Part shown: positions 1 to 10,971 of the stretch, piece by piece
Position numbering within the stretch: position 1 is the first letter of the stretch
How the letters are laid out: each line of letters starts with the position of its first letter
Source: Aptenodytes patagonicus
Taxonomy: Eukaryota > Chordata > Aves > Sphenisciformes > Spheniscidae
Assembly (NCBI RefSeq): GCF_965638725.1
Contig: NC_134963.1
Coordinates: 12,676,501 to 12,740,500, forward strand
DNA: 64,000 nucleotides
Direction of reading: 5' to 3'
The notes under the pieces: generated by a model
Databases searched by the model: none
What the model was told of the DNA's origin: nothing
What the model saw: the letters and a program-made list of their open reading frames with translations, nothing else
Program-made: the position numbers and the translations under genes

Positions 1-795
1 TGCCAGCAGAACCACATGAAGGAAGAGGAACCAAAGATGCCTCAGCCCTTCGGTTTAATCTGAGGCTGCTTTTTGCATCCATTCTGTAAGCCAGCCCCAC
101 CAGTTATGTTCCCTGAAATACTTCTCTGGCAGAAAGACAGCATGGTGCTTAAGGAGCAGGGCTCTAAAGCAGCTGATGGAGTCAGGGGAAAGCCAGACTA
201 AAACACACACCACTTCTCTCCCAATTTATCACAGGGCTTTGAGTTCTTTGTGCTTCCACTTCCACATTGGTACATGAGTGATTTCAAAAGTGAACAAGGA
301 TTATTCTTCTCTAAAGAGCAATAAAGAGGGTTGCATTTAACTCTGTGCTTTCAGAATCAGTTTGAACCAGTATCAAGCCTTATTACATTCATAAAAATTG
401 TTTTGAGTAGGTTATTTAACTCAGATCGCTTCCCTGATTCAGTCATGCACAAGCATGCTGTCAGGTCAAGAACAAGTGTTCAGGAAAAAGGCAAAAACAC
501 TTCTTCTCAAAGCCAGCACAGCCTAAACAGATCATAAAACTCTACTGCTAGTTATGTTTAGTTGCACATGTTTGTTTGAATATTTTGTAATGCAATTTTC
601 CAGACCAACTGTATATCTGGAATGTGGAAGAGAGCTCGAAGTTTCAGAGCCCATGAGAGCTCTAGGAAATAAATTAACCATTAGCGCCTTACTTCTCTCC
701 CTTCTCCAGCATGCAAAGCAGCAGAGACAACCTGGACATGCACAGTCTTAGCCAGGAACTCGCATCAAAGAGACAAGCAAGGAGCTGTTGCTTAC
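1..795 (-). other. MLEC: MLEC intron 2 (partial)
   Basis: This stretch lies 3' of MLEC exon 2 on the transcribed minus strand, beginning with the GTAAG donor (plus-strand cttac at 791-795). The next malectin exon should begin with codons resembling VFDVRLNGH. I find no such sequence, so exon 3 onward is outside the window. No repeat, RNA gene or convincing coding sequence is visible here. Confidence 0.8.
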
Positions 796-974
796 CTTCT
801 GTTGAGACTGTGCAAAATAGACCTCTGCAAACTTCAACACCAGCACATAGTCACCCTCCTCTTTGATGGGAACTTCATAGCCAAAGGTTTCCTCATTGTA
901 ACGCTCGGTCTGGTACAGAATCTGATCTTCCGCGTTGGACCGCAAGATTGGCAGCTTCATACCATAGTCAGATG
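796..974 (-). CDS. MLEC: MLEC coding exon 2 (malectin domain)
   Basis: A 179-bp internal exon that completes a split Ala codon and then encodes 59 residues, from [10 protein letters not shown] to VYFAQSQQK. It is flanked by an AAACCCAG acceptor and a GTAAG donor and ends in phase 0. The sequence is nearly identical to vertebrate malectin. Residues Tyr68, Tyr90, Tyr117 and Phe118 in this numbering correspond, from memory of the Xenopus malectin structure, to aromatic residues that stack on the Glc-alpha-1,3-Glc disaccharide. The lectin pocket is therefore intact as far as the window shows. The remaining domain, the acidic linker and the C-terminal membrane anchor are off the left edge. Confidence 0.97.
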
Positions 975-3900
975 CTGGGTTTCAAGCACAAAACAGTGAG
1001 AGGAAGGGTTAATTTCTGAAGCATATGTAAGAGACACTTTATATACTCCTGAAGTGCTTAACCCCTTAAGTGGCATCAGACCTGTCTCCCCTCCTTGCTC
1101 TGACCAGGAGGAGGCAGTACTGGAGCAGAAGCAAAGGTAGCCAAAGCCCCAGAACCTGGGTCCTATGGAAAAACAGGTCTGGACCTGCTGCAGTCTAAGA
1201 CACAGCAAACTCACTCGCACCGTTTCAGAAAGAAGAGTCTGTTTCACAAACAGGGCACAGAGCCAACGGACTTGGCCATTGACTCCTGCTTCAAAGAGGA
1301 AAAACACCTAGAATATTTTTACAACATTTTCAAATTACAAACTCTGAGTACAAAACCAAAACAGTCAGCATAGGACTGACTCGACTCATTCATTCAACAG
1401 ATTTGAAGTTAGCAGTTGATGGCACCAGGTTTTAGAGACTCATCCTCCTCAAGTGAATGGCAGAAGGCTGAAAAGCATTAGATATCTTACAAAACCCTTT
1501 CTTCCCACCACAGCCACGCAATACCCGCCAGCTTGAAGACAGGAAGACGGAAGCAAGATACATACGCAAGGGTTTCAAGAGCTGCTGTTCTCACAGGCAC
1601 CCAGCTGAAATGGGCACTGTCTGCAGGCAGCTGAACAGCCCCCCTGAGAAGGGCCCAAACAACATTCCCAAATGGGGCAATAACTAAGAAAGTAACAGAA
1701 ATCGTAAAATTTGCCTCTTCTCAGTCATTATTTCACCACCTCTAGAGCAGCCCTCAAAAGACCTTAACCCAACTTGACATTTTATTGTGTCAGGGTTACT
1801 GTACAAATGCAAACTGATGCATGCCTCAAGAGCTCTGAATCAAATAATTCCCCAGCGAAGCAGGGGCAGGAGGGAAGACTGTGGACACTACCTGCCCACT
1901 GGCACTTCAGGCAGGAGAAGTTGATCCCAGACGAAGTTCTCTGCTGACACTTGCCACTTCCACCCCCATTTCCATGGGAACAGACACTGCATTGGCCAAG
2001 ACAAAGCAAGAACTACGAACCCGGCACACGTTGCCAAAGATGGAGCCAATGCAAACGAGCGAGAGGAAATTAATGCCAGTTCTTAGTCTCCTATTTCACA
2101 CAGAGCTACTGAGGCAATCTTCCGCTCTTTACCACTCAAACCCAGGTGCAAAGGCTGAAGACTCCCATCACCAGAAATACAGAGGGTGAAAAGTTTAACC
2201 TGTCCTCCCACACAGATATTTCTGGCCAGCTACAGATTACGGTGATAGCAAACCAAGAACTCCACAGAAGTCAGCTCCTATTAGAGGAAAGCCTGCATAG
2301 GAAGAAAGCCCTTTAATATCCAAGAAGGTAACTGGAGAGGAAGATCTGTCACCTGCGTATCAGAGGTCTGTTGACATAGCTGTGGAAGCGAGCTTGATTT
2401 TACAGCACGCTGGGTGCACTGGGTGCTCACCGAGAGACGAGCAGTACGCGTTAAGCTGCGACTCAACTGTGTTTGGCATCTGGCTTCTGTAATTGCCATC
2501 AGCACATTTTGTCCTCTAGGGCACAGCATCTGAACTGAGGCTTGGGAAAAAAAAAAAAGGTTTTAATTTGCCCAGAGGCAGTACAGCCTAGAAACACGCT
2601 ATCCCTAGGTCGTTTCCTCCCAGTCAGCCACATATTTCTGCTGTAGCCATTACATGCCTATCAACACAGAGAAGAACCCAGAGTAAACCGAACAATGGTG
2701 CAATAAAAAGCCATTGAGGGAAAAGCAGCTGAGGGCTCAAAGGGGTAAAGTCTCCTCCTCTGTGCCTGGCACTGCTGGCTGAAGCAGGATTGCTGTAACA
2801 GCCTGCTGTTCAGAGGAGACACCCCAGGCTTTCCCCAAAGGAAAAGCACGTCACAGTGTGCTTGAAAAAGACCCTTTTTTCTCCTCAGCTCAAAAATAAA
2901 TTGTTCAAGTCCACAAGGACATTCTCCTTCAAGTCACACATGAGAGGTCTATGAAGGGAAGCTGACCTACAGTGATCAGGGCACCTTATGTGACTGGGGC
3001 GCCAGCTTCCACAGGGGTGAAAAACTCCTAACAAACCGTATTAGTATTTAAATGTGACCTCCCCTGTATCCATTGTGCCCAAAGGGCTCTCCATTCCGGA
3101 TGGCACTCACACAGGGTGAACAATGGCAGTCCTAGCTGTATGGCACAGGACAATCCTCACCATCCTACATGGAAACAGTGAAGGTTAGACTTAAAAGTCA
3201 GCAGATAGCTCATCTTCTCTGCACTCCACCACTCACCTGTAACTGACAGCAGGAGCAGCTCAGCACAGCTAACTTTTCAATACATTTGTGAATCAACTAA
3301 GTTTTGCTGTACCAATTGTCAGAAACAGGCAAAATTCATATAACCGAAGCGGTTTCAGGGGAGGAAGGAAAAGGTAACCCAAGTGCAAGTGCAATATTAG
3401 TTCTCCATCCTGCCCTTACTGGTAGATAGAAGATTTTACTGATTCAGTGGTTAGAGCAGCTGATCATATCCCATCTGCCTCTACTTCTGCTTCTGTCCCT
3501 GCCCTGCTCTTGAACACCCTGCCAGGACCGGAGCAGTGGAGCAGACCAGCCAGCTGCACCTTCCTCCTGCCTGGTCCCGGCACCGGGGCTCCAGTGAGCA
3601 GCCCACGCTCCCCCCTGTTGGGACCAGGCTGCTGGTGGCAGGCATCACCCCGCACCGTGAGCGATTCAGCTGCGCAGAGCAGGCAAAGCGTGTTCTCACT
3701 TTACCGAGAGCGCTGCAGGCTGGACTTCAAACTGGCAGATCTTGCTGTGGAAACTGGGGTCTTTCAGTGGAAAATGGAAAAAAAGGAGCCAAGCGGCTGC
3801 ACGCGGCCGGTTTGGCAGCCTGACCGCTCCCGTCGCCTTTCCAGCCGAAATTCCTCTCCAGCCCGCGAGGAGCAACTTCCCCCCCGGCACTGCACAACCC

Positions 3901-4395
3901 CGCAGCCCGAGGCCGGGAAAACCAGACCGAAGCCCGCAGGGCTCATCCCGCCGCCACCGGGGCCCAGGGCCCGCTCCGCCGCGGGGATGGGGGGGGGTGC
4001 AGCACCCAGCCGGGCCCGGCGGGAGGACGGGGGTGGCCGCGGTCCCGGTGGGTGACAAGTGCCGTGCGGGGGCTGGGCCGGCGCTCCCCGCGGGCCCTCG
4101 CTGTCCCCCGGCCGCCCCCTCCGCGACGCCGGGCCCGGGCGGCTGAGGGAGAGGAGACCCCGCCTGCGGGCCTGCCCGGGGCCGCCGCGGCCCTGCGGGG
4201 AGACCCACCGACCCTCCGCGGCGGGGCCGGGGGAGGCGGGACGGCGCCGGGGGGACGCGCGTCCCGGACCCCCGCCGACACAGGCGGGCCTCGCCGCCCC
4301 CGGCGGAGCGGAGCTGAGCGGGCCCCGAGGGCAGCCCCACCGACACCCCTCCGGCGGGCCGCCCGCGCGGCACCGGCGTCCCCCCCCGCCCTCAC
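975..4395 (-). other. MLEC: MLEC intron 1
   Basis: A 3.4-kb intron bounded by GTGAGG (plus-strand complement at 4390-4395) and AAACCCAG (complement at 975-982). Its 5' part, from about 3.9 kb, is still CpG-island DNA. The rest is ordinary sequence with a short A-run near 2549. I see no additional exon, RNA gene or clear mobile element. Long open frames in the GC-rich end, on both strands, are composition artefacts. Confidence 0.85.
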
Positions 4396-4588
4396 CTCGG
4401 CCCACGCGGCCCTCGAGCGGGTCCTTGCGGAAGTGGATGCCGTTCACGTCCACATGGGCATCGCCGCCCGCATTGACGGCCCAGACGACGCTGTCGGCGA
4501 GGCCGCCCGCCGCGCCCCGCAGCAGCAGCGGCAGCAGCAGCAGCAAGGGCGGCAGCAGCGGCGCCCCGCGCGCCCCGGCGCCCACCAT
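4396..4588 (-). CDS. MLEC: MLEC coding exon 1: malectin N-terminus with signal peptide
   Basis: Malectin is a type I ER membrane lectin. It binds Glc2-Man N-glycans on new glycoproteins and works with ribophorin I in glycoprotein quality control (family knowledge). This exon encodes 64 codons plus one base, starting [11 protein letters not shown] leucine-rich signal peptide at about residues 11-23 (encoded by CAG/CTG-like repeats near 4519-4561) is followed by the start of the lectin domain with [10 protein letters not shown] and [17 protein letters not shown], close to the mammalian protein. The ATG at 4588 has G at -3 and G at +4. An upstream in-frame ATG at 4690 would add 34 Arg/Pro-rich residues ahead of the signal peptide and is unlikely. 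The exon ends GGCCGAG before a GTGAGG donor, and joining to exon 2 restores R-A-S-D-Y. The gene continues off the left edge. Confidence 0.97.
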
Positions 4589-4625
4589 CTCGGGCTCCCG
4601 GCGCCGCGCCCGCCCCTTCCTGCCG

Positions 4626-4640
4626 CCGCCAGGGGGCAGC
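4626..4640 (+). promoter_or_regulatory. CTCF-like motif in the MLEC 5' leader
   Basis: CCGCCAGGGGGCAGC fits the CTCF core (CCASYAGRKGGCRS) closely. It lies about 40-50 bp upstream of the MLEC ATG, in the presumed 5' untranslated region. Binding is an inference from the motif alone. Confidence 0.5.
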
Positions 4641-4740
4641 CTACCCCGCTGCCGGGGCGGAGCGCGCGCCGGCCAATCCACGCTCCGCAACGCGAATATT
4701 AATTCGCCGCCCGTCTGCCATTAGGAGCCCGCAGGCCTTT

Positions 4741-4776
4741 ATTTGCATATTCATAACGCGCCGGGCCAATGGGCGG
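4741..4776. promoter_or_regulatory. Octamer, CCAAT and GC-box cluster
   Basis: A perfect octamer ATTTGCAT (4741-4748) sits in an AT-rich patch of the CpG island. It is followed within 20 bp by GGCCAAT (CCAAT at 4766-4770) and GGGCGG (4771-4776). POU factors, NF-Y and SP1 are the expected binders. The combination recalls histone and snRNA gene promoters, but no histone or snRNA gene is visible here. Confidence 0.5.
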
Positions 4777-5138
4777 CGGGAGCGGGCGAGCAGGCTTGGT
4801 TGAGAGGCGAGGGGACGGCGGCGCGCTGCGGCGGGAGGCGTGTCCGGCGGGAGCGGAGCGGAGAGTCGGTCCCTGCGAGCCGGGAATACCCAGGGCCGGT
4901 ACCGCCCGCTCGGGGAGGGGAGCGAGGGTAGAACCGGCTCCCCCAGGAAGGAGCGGCGGGGAGGGAAGAGGCTTCCCAGCGGCGTCTCCGGAACGGGGAC
5001 GCAGCCCGGCGAGCTCCCCTCAGCACCGGACGCCTGAGGGAAGAGTCCCGCCCCCTCCGCCCCTCCAATCAGGGAGCTCCAGCGCGGCCGGAACGCAAAG
5101 CACTGTGGAACGGCGGCGGGAAGCGGTGAGGCCGGTGG

Positions 5139-5152
5139 GTTGCCGAGGCAAC
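5139..5152. promoter_or_regulatory. Palindromic RFX X-box
   Basis: GTTGCCGAGGCAAC is a perfect 6-bp inverted repeat with a 2-bp spacer, the ideal RFX-family X-box. It lies about 550 bp upstream of the MLEC ATG and near the likely start of the divergent plus-strand transcript. Confidence 0.6.
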
Positions 5153-5890
5153 GGGCCGCGCCGCGGCGGGACGGACCGGCGCGGCCCCGGGACGGGCCCG
5201 GGCCCCGCGGGCGGCAGGGGCGCGGTGCGGGCGGCCCGGGCACGGCCGCGGCGCTCGGGGAAGCGGCTGGGAGAGGAGTTGGGGGAGTGGGAGCTCCGCT
5301 GCCGTGGGGGGCGGCCCCTCGTTACATCCCGGCAGTTTCGTGTCCGCTGTACTCTGAACAGCAACTTCCAATACCGATTCTCTGCCTCAGCGAAACACGC
5401 TGGTTCGTCCTTGCCATGGAGCATGGGAAAAGGCAGCTACCGGCCCGCCCGGTAAGGAATGAGACAGCTGGGTGGCGTGCAACCACTTTGGACCACAATA
5501 ATCTGCTTGAAAAGTAAAACAGCCAGTAAAAGAGGAAGGTGGGGGAGCTAACCATTACATTGCCAGTGTTTTTTCTCCCTGTGTTGCATTTTACAGGAGA
5601 ACGTAAGATCCTGTTTCTGGAGGACCTTGGTGAGGTCTTGGGAGGGCTGGAGTGAGACATCACAGATGGAGATTGGATGAAACTCACTCACTACATGGTG
5701 GGGGGAGCAAATAACTTAATGTTTGCCTCTGTGTTTGCCCTTCTGCCTGATCTTGGTGTTCCCCAAAGCTTCAGATGCCAGCCAAGCCTCGCGTCTGCAC
5801 TTTGGCCACCAACTGCATTAGCAGTGGCTGCTCCTAAGTCCCAATGACAGTTTATTAATTTGGGTCTTCCACAATGCATTTGCCTTTAGA

Positions 5891-5896
5891 AATAAA
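5891..5896 (+). terminator. Poly(A) signal of the candidate divergent transcript
   Basis: AATAAA is followed about 35-50 bp later by a GT/T-rich element. This is the layout of a functional vertebrate cleavage site. It supports a 3' end near 5910-5920 for the plus-strand transcript. Confidence 0.4.
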
Positions 5897-5915
5897 GACT
5901 TAGAGCTGCAGATTG

Positions 5916-8900
5916 TGAATTAAATGGGCTTGTTGCTTTTGTAATGTACCTCGGAGGCCTCTTAACAGGACACAGCCTTGGAGAAGTGAAGTCCGTTTGG
6001 TGAGGGGAGAGTAACCACCCACCCGCTGCTCCCTAACCTGCTCTGCCCAGGTCAGAGTGGGCCCCAGAGCACGTCCTTGCTGCTGTCACATTGGCTCTCG
6101 GGCTTGTGGTATAACTGGGCCAGGGCAGACATGGCACTGCTGTGTTCCCATGCCAGGGAAGGGGTTCTTGAAACTGCAAGGTGGCTTAGGAAACCACATC
6201 CAGAACAGCAGTGTAAAACACACATGCTTAGCACCTCTCCAGATTAAGCCACCTCACGCTGGTTCCTGGCAAATCAGCTCAGCATTACAGACCCCAGCCC
6301 TGGCAGCATCTGATCAAATCCAGACTAATCTCCCATATCCCTGCTGTGTTTGTGACCTGTTGGGTGTCCCCCAAGTTCAGTTAGCAAAGGAGTGCAAGCA
6401 GCCGTGGCCAGAACAATGCTGTCTGGTTGGTAAGGCCGAGGGAGGCCTCGTTAGAGCTCATTTGTACTGATTACAGATGATCCTCCCTAATCTCTCAAGA
6501 TTTTTCAGCTTAAACTGCGATGTGCTTGGGTCAAGAGTGCGACTTCAAAGCATGTAAACGCTTTGTGTGTCACCACATTACTGTCATGAGCTGCAAAAGT
6601 GAAGTGAGAAGAGGGATGCTGTGAATCATCAGCGGGCCGAGGAGACAGCAGGGTTGAGGTTACGAACAGCAGTGTCCATGGGTGCAAATCCTCATATTTC
6701 CAGTCCTGAGACCCACCAGGGCAGCAAAGGTCCTGCCGAGGGCCACACACAGCTCCTTGCGTGGCCCAAGTGGCCTGAGGCAACTGGCCCCTTGGCCCCC
6801 GGGTCAGCAGGGCCCTCGTAGGTCTCACACACACACACACGAAATGGCAGCGGGGGCCCAAGCACTGGCTGGGCAGAGCCTGGCTGAAACCTTGTTGTGC
6901 CTCTCGGTGAGCTGGGGAGTGTGAGGCTCATGGCGGGACCTTCGCTGCCTCAGTGGGCATAGGGGCCGGTGACTGGGGCTTCATTACAAACCCAGCATCA
7001 AACTGCTCAGCCCAGACCAAACGTGCCCATGAGCAGGAATTCAGACATGAAGAGATTTACTAGCTAACATTTAGGTATGATCAAGACAGGTCCCTCAGCT
7101 GAAGGGGCCTCTTTGGCCCCAGATGTGTACAAGGGCAGCTGGGAGCTAACCCAGCTCATCCCCTGCCTTGGGAGTGTCACCAGGGGTTTTTGTGCCTGTG
7201 CCAAGCCTGGGGTCCCTGTTGAGGGCTCCCGGGGCTCCTGCACATGCCACAGCAAAATATCAGCAACTCTTCCTTGAAAAGAGAAGAGTTTCCTTGAAAA
7301 GGAAGAGTTCCCCTCCTTGGACAGAGGGGAAAACCCCTCTCTTTACCCTCCATCCGAGGACTCAGCCTTTTTAGAGGGCAAGGCACTGAGCATTGCGATA
7401 CCTCCTCTGCCTCCCCAGTCAGAGCATCTTCTAATAACTAGCCTGGATGATTATTTCCCAAGAATCAGCAGCCTGTCATGAAGCAAGAGGGATTAACTGA
7501 GCAGCAGCAAGTGAGGAGGGATAGTGGCTGTGCTCATCCGGGTGCAGAAAGAGCACTCACCCTGGCTCACGGTCTGGCCACGGCCGCTGGCAGAGGATGG
7601 CAGACGTGCTGTGATGGCCTGCGTCCATGATGTCCTACACTGCTGCCCCTGAATCATTACTTGCGGTCACCAACAACTTGATGCCAGCTTGTGCCCCAGA
7701 TGTCAAAGGCTCTGTATCCTGTTACTAATCCACTGAGCCATCAGTCCCTTGATGCAGGCTGGATTTACACCAGTAACCTACAAGTGAAAGGCTCAGGGTT
7801 GTCTTCTCAATCCCTTGATCTCTCCCTGTCCCCTGGCAGCTGTGCCAAAATTACTGTCAGTCTTGAATCAGTCCTGCCTGGTCTACAGCCCTGATCATTC
7901 ACGAACGGTGTGGGGCACGTGCTTTGGGTATTAGCCATTTCCTGCAGGAAAAAGGAATTGGGATTTGGGATGTCCAAAAAGAGCAATGGAGACGTGTGGG
8001 TCAGAAGCAGATCTCACGGCTAATGAGACATCTAAGAAGTCAACGTGAGCCAGGCCCACTGCCTGGGCCAGCTCCCGAACCACATGGGGCTACAGGGCTC
8101 AGGTGTCCAGAGGGGACCGGCTCTGCCCTGCCATGTGGAGCTATTTGGAAGCTTCCTTGGTACCAGACTGGAGATAAAAGCAAAAGGATTATCTCTGGAA
8201 TTAGATTATTTAGATTGGAGCTTTAATCTCTGACCCTGTCTGCACAAGAAAATAGTAAAACTCCCTGGGATTATTTGGGGTTTGTTGTGCAAGTAAAACC
8301 AGGCTTGCAGCAAGAGCTGCTGCTGGAAGGGAAAAAAAAAATAATGCTTTGGAGACCTGCCCTGTCTGACCTGTTCACTGTATCACGGTGAGACCTGGCA
8401 GAAAAGAGCTACAGATCATTTGGCAGAAACCCAACTTTCCTCAGAAGTAGCTGTGGCTCCAGGACTGCCTCTGCAATGACACAAAGGTGTCCTGCGGCCA
8501 CCCTTCCCCTAGCACCGGTGTCCCTGCATTTCTTGGCAAGACAAACACAGCTCTGGCATGATACAAACACAGGGACCTGCCTAAATGAAAACGGCAGTAG
8601 TTCACAGAGAACATCCCCAGCCACCGTGATGCTGCGCTGTGGATCAGTGCAGCCTCTAGAAATGGGTTTACAATTTTAGATAAATTAAGACCGTGTCCTG
8701 CCATCTGCCGCTGCGGGCAAAAAATGCGGCTGCTTGGTGCAGGACCCGGGAAGGAGCAGGCAGCGGCAGGCACTGTGCCTGTTGCCACTGACTGTCCGCC
8801 AGGCTTGTGAATGCTGGCTATGGCACAAGACGCATGCCCCGAGTCTTCACTGGTCCCTGTGGGCAGGCACAGTCACTCTGCTGCATACAGGCAAGCAGCG

Positions 8901-10945
8901 CAGCTGTCCTCTTGCTCTGCATACACACGCACGCTTCTTCCTCAACGGGCTCCACTGTAAGTGAAGCACGTTTGTGTACAAACACTCCCTATGGCAGGCA
9001 CAAGCCCGCACAGGTCTCTCCCCAGTATTATCCTAAGTACATATATAACTTACCAGGACTCTGGACTCTGTTCAGTTTATCACCCTCATTTCCTAAGCAC
9101 AATGCAGCTGCTGTACCAGTAAATATGGAGATCTGTAAATATCCATTTTCCAATTTCTTGGTTCACACCCACATTTCTAAGACTGGACCAGCTCCATAGA
9201 TACACACACATAGTTTGCATACACCCACTTGCAAACAAACTCTTCTACTGCTGCACTCCCAGGTACGTATCTGCACTCCCTGCTTTTATGTGCGCACACA
9301 CAAACCTTTCCCAGTGTACACGCCTGTGCAAACACGGGTACACACACACACAAATATAAGGAGAAATGTAGTTTTTTCCATTGCTGGGATATCAGCCATC
9401 GCTGCGGCTATGCTGGTTGGCACAGCAACAGGAAAGCAGAAGAGAAAATCCTCCTTTGGGACATGGATTTGTGGACCCTGAGAATTTGAAAAGGAACCTG
9501 GGAAGTGAAAGATTTGAGATGGAGCAAGCAGGAGGATATGGGTCCCTAACCTCCCAGTTGGAGTAAGGGGGCAACTGAGAGGAAAACAGCTCCCAGTCAC
9601 ACTGAGAAACACACAGCAATGATGATGCCCTTTGAAGCCAAGCAGAAATTAGTCCTGGCAACTTGTGACTGAGCCTCTGCATAGAGAAAGGGGACAACTG
9701 TAGGTCTGGCAGAGCAGGGGAAGGGGGCAGGAGGTTGGGAGCATCTTGGGGAAAGGGGAAGGAGGATGAGCATCTGATGTGTCTGGAAGCAGCTGGTAGG
9801 GCCTGGAGGCTGCTGTTGTCACCGCTGCAGACACATGCAGCATTTTTGAGTCTGAACAATCTGGAGAGCAGGGCACTGCCACACAAGGAGGCTCCCGGCC
9901 AATTCCTGGCACCAACGGTGTTACAGCTCAGCTCCCGCAGCACGGCCCTCACTGTGCATATGCTCACAGTTGTGTTTGAAATGGTCTGAAAAGGGGGGGG
10001 GTTGGCTATTGCTGCCTATCCCCCTCCCACCCAGCTCCCCTCTGTGCCCTTTCTCCCATTGCTCCCTGCCACGCCGCCGCAGGGGCTCTCACCTGCCCCC
10101 TTGCAAGCCAGGGGGATGCAGAGGTGGAGACCCTCCTCTCACCGAGAGGCATCTCCAGGCCCCTTCGCCATGAGGACAGCAGGAGGGAGGGCAGAGCCCT
10201 GCCACAGGCTTAGTGGCCGGCAGTGATTTCCCTTCCTGCAGCAAGGGCTTGCCTCTGGACTCCGATGCAGATGCCATGGTGTGCATCTGCCACAGCCTTT
10301 CTCCCCCAGCCCAGCCACCACCTCTCACAGGGACATCCAGGCTCCACATCATTTTAGCGTGCATATTTATCGCTTTCCCCCCGCAAGACATGTATTTGAA
10401 TTTACTCTTGGTAAACATAACCACAGGAGATGCGAATATGTGCCGAGGAAGCATAAATAACTCCACACAGACAGACACACACACACAGACAGCAAACACA
10501 GACACGGTTCACCAAGGGAAACCAAGAAGTGCAGAGCACGCCCTGAGGCTGCCACCAGTCCCAATGGCTTTGCTCTCATCCACCAAGCCAAGAGGATTTC
10601 TCCTGCTCTTGCTTTGCAGCAGCTGGTGGGAGAATAAAGCTGGGGAGGAGGAGTCTAAAGTTGCAAATATCCCATGAAAGCATCATGGCAAGTCCTGGCT
10701 CTGCAGTTTCCTGCAATCATCTCCAAGGAATGGTTCCAGTTGTAGGAAGTTGCAAGTCTTTCACAGTGTGAAAGGGTGGAGGGGCATGGGGACCACCATG
10801 AGGGAGGAGCAGCAGGTCGTTTTGCAATGTCCCAATTGCAGCCAGCCGATAAACCTTCATGTGGGAACATCGGGGCTAGATGCTCCATCTAGGTCCTCTT
10901 CTGCCCTCTCTAAGGTGCTGATTCTTCTTTAGCTGAGAATAATCT
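5916..10945. other. Intergenic region between MLEC and the 3' end of CABP1
   Basis: No gene was recognised. The right part must contain the CABP1 3' untranslated region, but I find no minus-strand AATAAA close to the stop codon, so the cleavage site is unresolved. A minus-strand ATTAAA (plus-strand tttaat near 8221) is one weak possibility. A short CA run lies at 6828-6841, and a diffuse CA-rich stretch at about 9170-9360. Confidence 0.7.
9170..9360. repeat. Diffuse CA-rich simple sequence
   Basis: Short interrupted runs of CA/ACAC recur through this stretch, for example around 9200, 9295 and 9342-9352. It is a degenerate dinucleotide microsatellite and explains the open frames across it. 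Confidence 0.7.
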
Positions 10946-10971
10946 TCAACGGGACATCATGCGAACAAACT
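10946..10971 (-). CDS. CABP1: CABP1 last coding exon
   Basis: After a TGATTGCAG acceptor, only 26 nt are coding. They complete the split Glu codon of EF4 and encode FVRMMSR followed by TGA (complement at 10946-10948). This is the family's conserved C-terminus, after which the exon continues as 3' untranslated region. EF4 is split between this exon and 12749-12896. Confidence 0.96.

Larger units (their letters stand above)
3880..5330. promoter_or_regulatory. MLEC: CpG island at the MLEC promoter
   Basis: A dense GC- and CpG-rich block covers MLEC exon 1, the start of intron 1 and about 700 bp upstream. It has CCAAT boxes at 4673-4677, 4766-4770 and 5065-5069, a GC box at 4771-4776 and no TATA box at a sensible distance from the ATG. 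This is typical of a housekeeping, possibly bidirectional promoter. Boundaries were judged by eye. Confidence 0.85.
5100..5915 (+). ncRNA. Candidate divergent two-exon transcript from the MLEC promoter
   Basis: On the plus strand a GC-rich first exon (start not defined, about 5100) ends CCCG before donor GTAAGG at 5452. A long pyrimidine tract ending TTTTACAG (to 5596) gives a good acceptor, making a 145-bp intron. Exon 2 would run from 5597 to about 5915, with AATAAA at 5891-5896 and a GT-rich stretch at about 5927-5945 as downstream element. Splicing keeps a short frame open: from the ATG at 5416 it reads MEHGKRQLPARP, then about 26 codons of exon 2 to a TGA. I recognise no protein family in it, so a noncoding divergent RNA is the simpler reading. 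No expression evidence is available. Confidence 0.35.

Noticed and set aside
3764-4724. Long open frames on both strands around MLEC exon 1
   Set aside because: They are shadows and run-through of the CpG island. The real coding part is only 4396-4588, confirmed by the donor site and malectin similarity.
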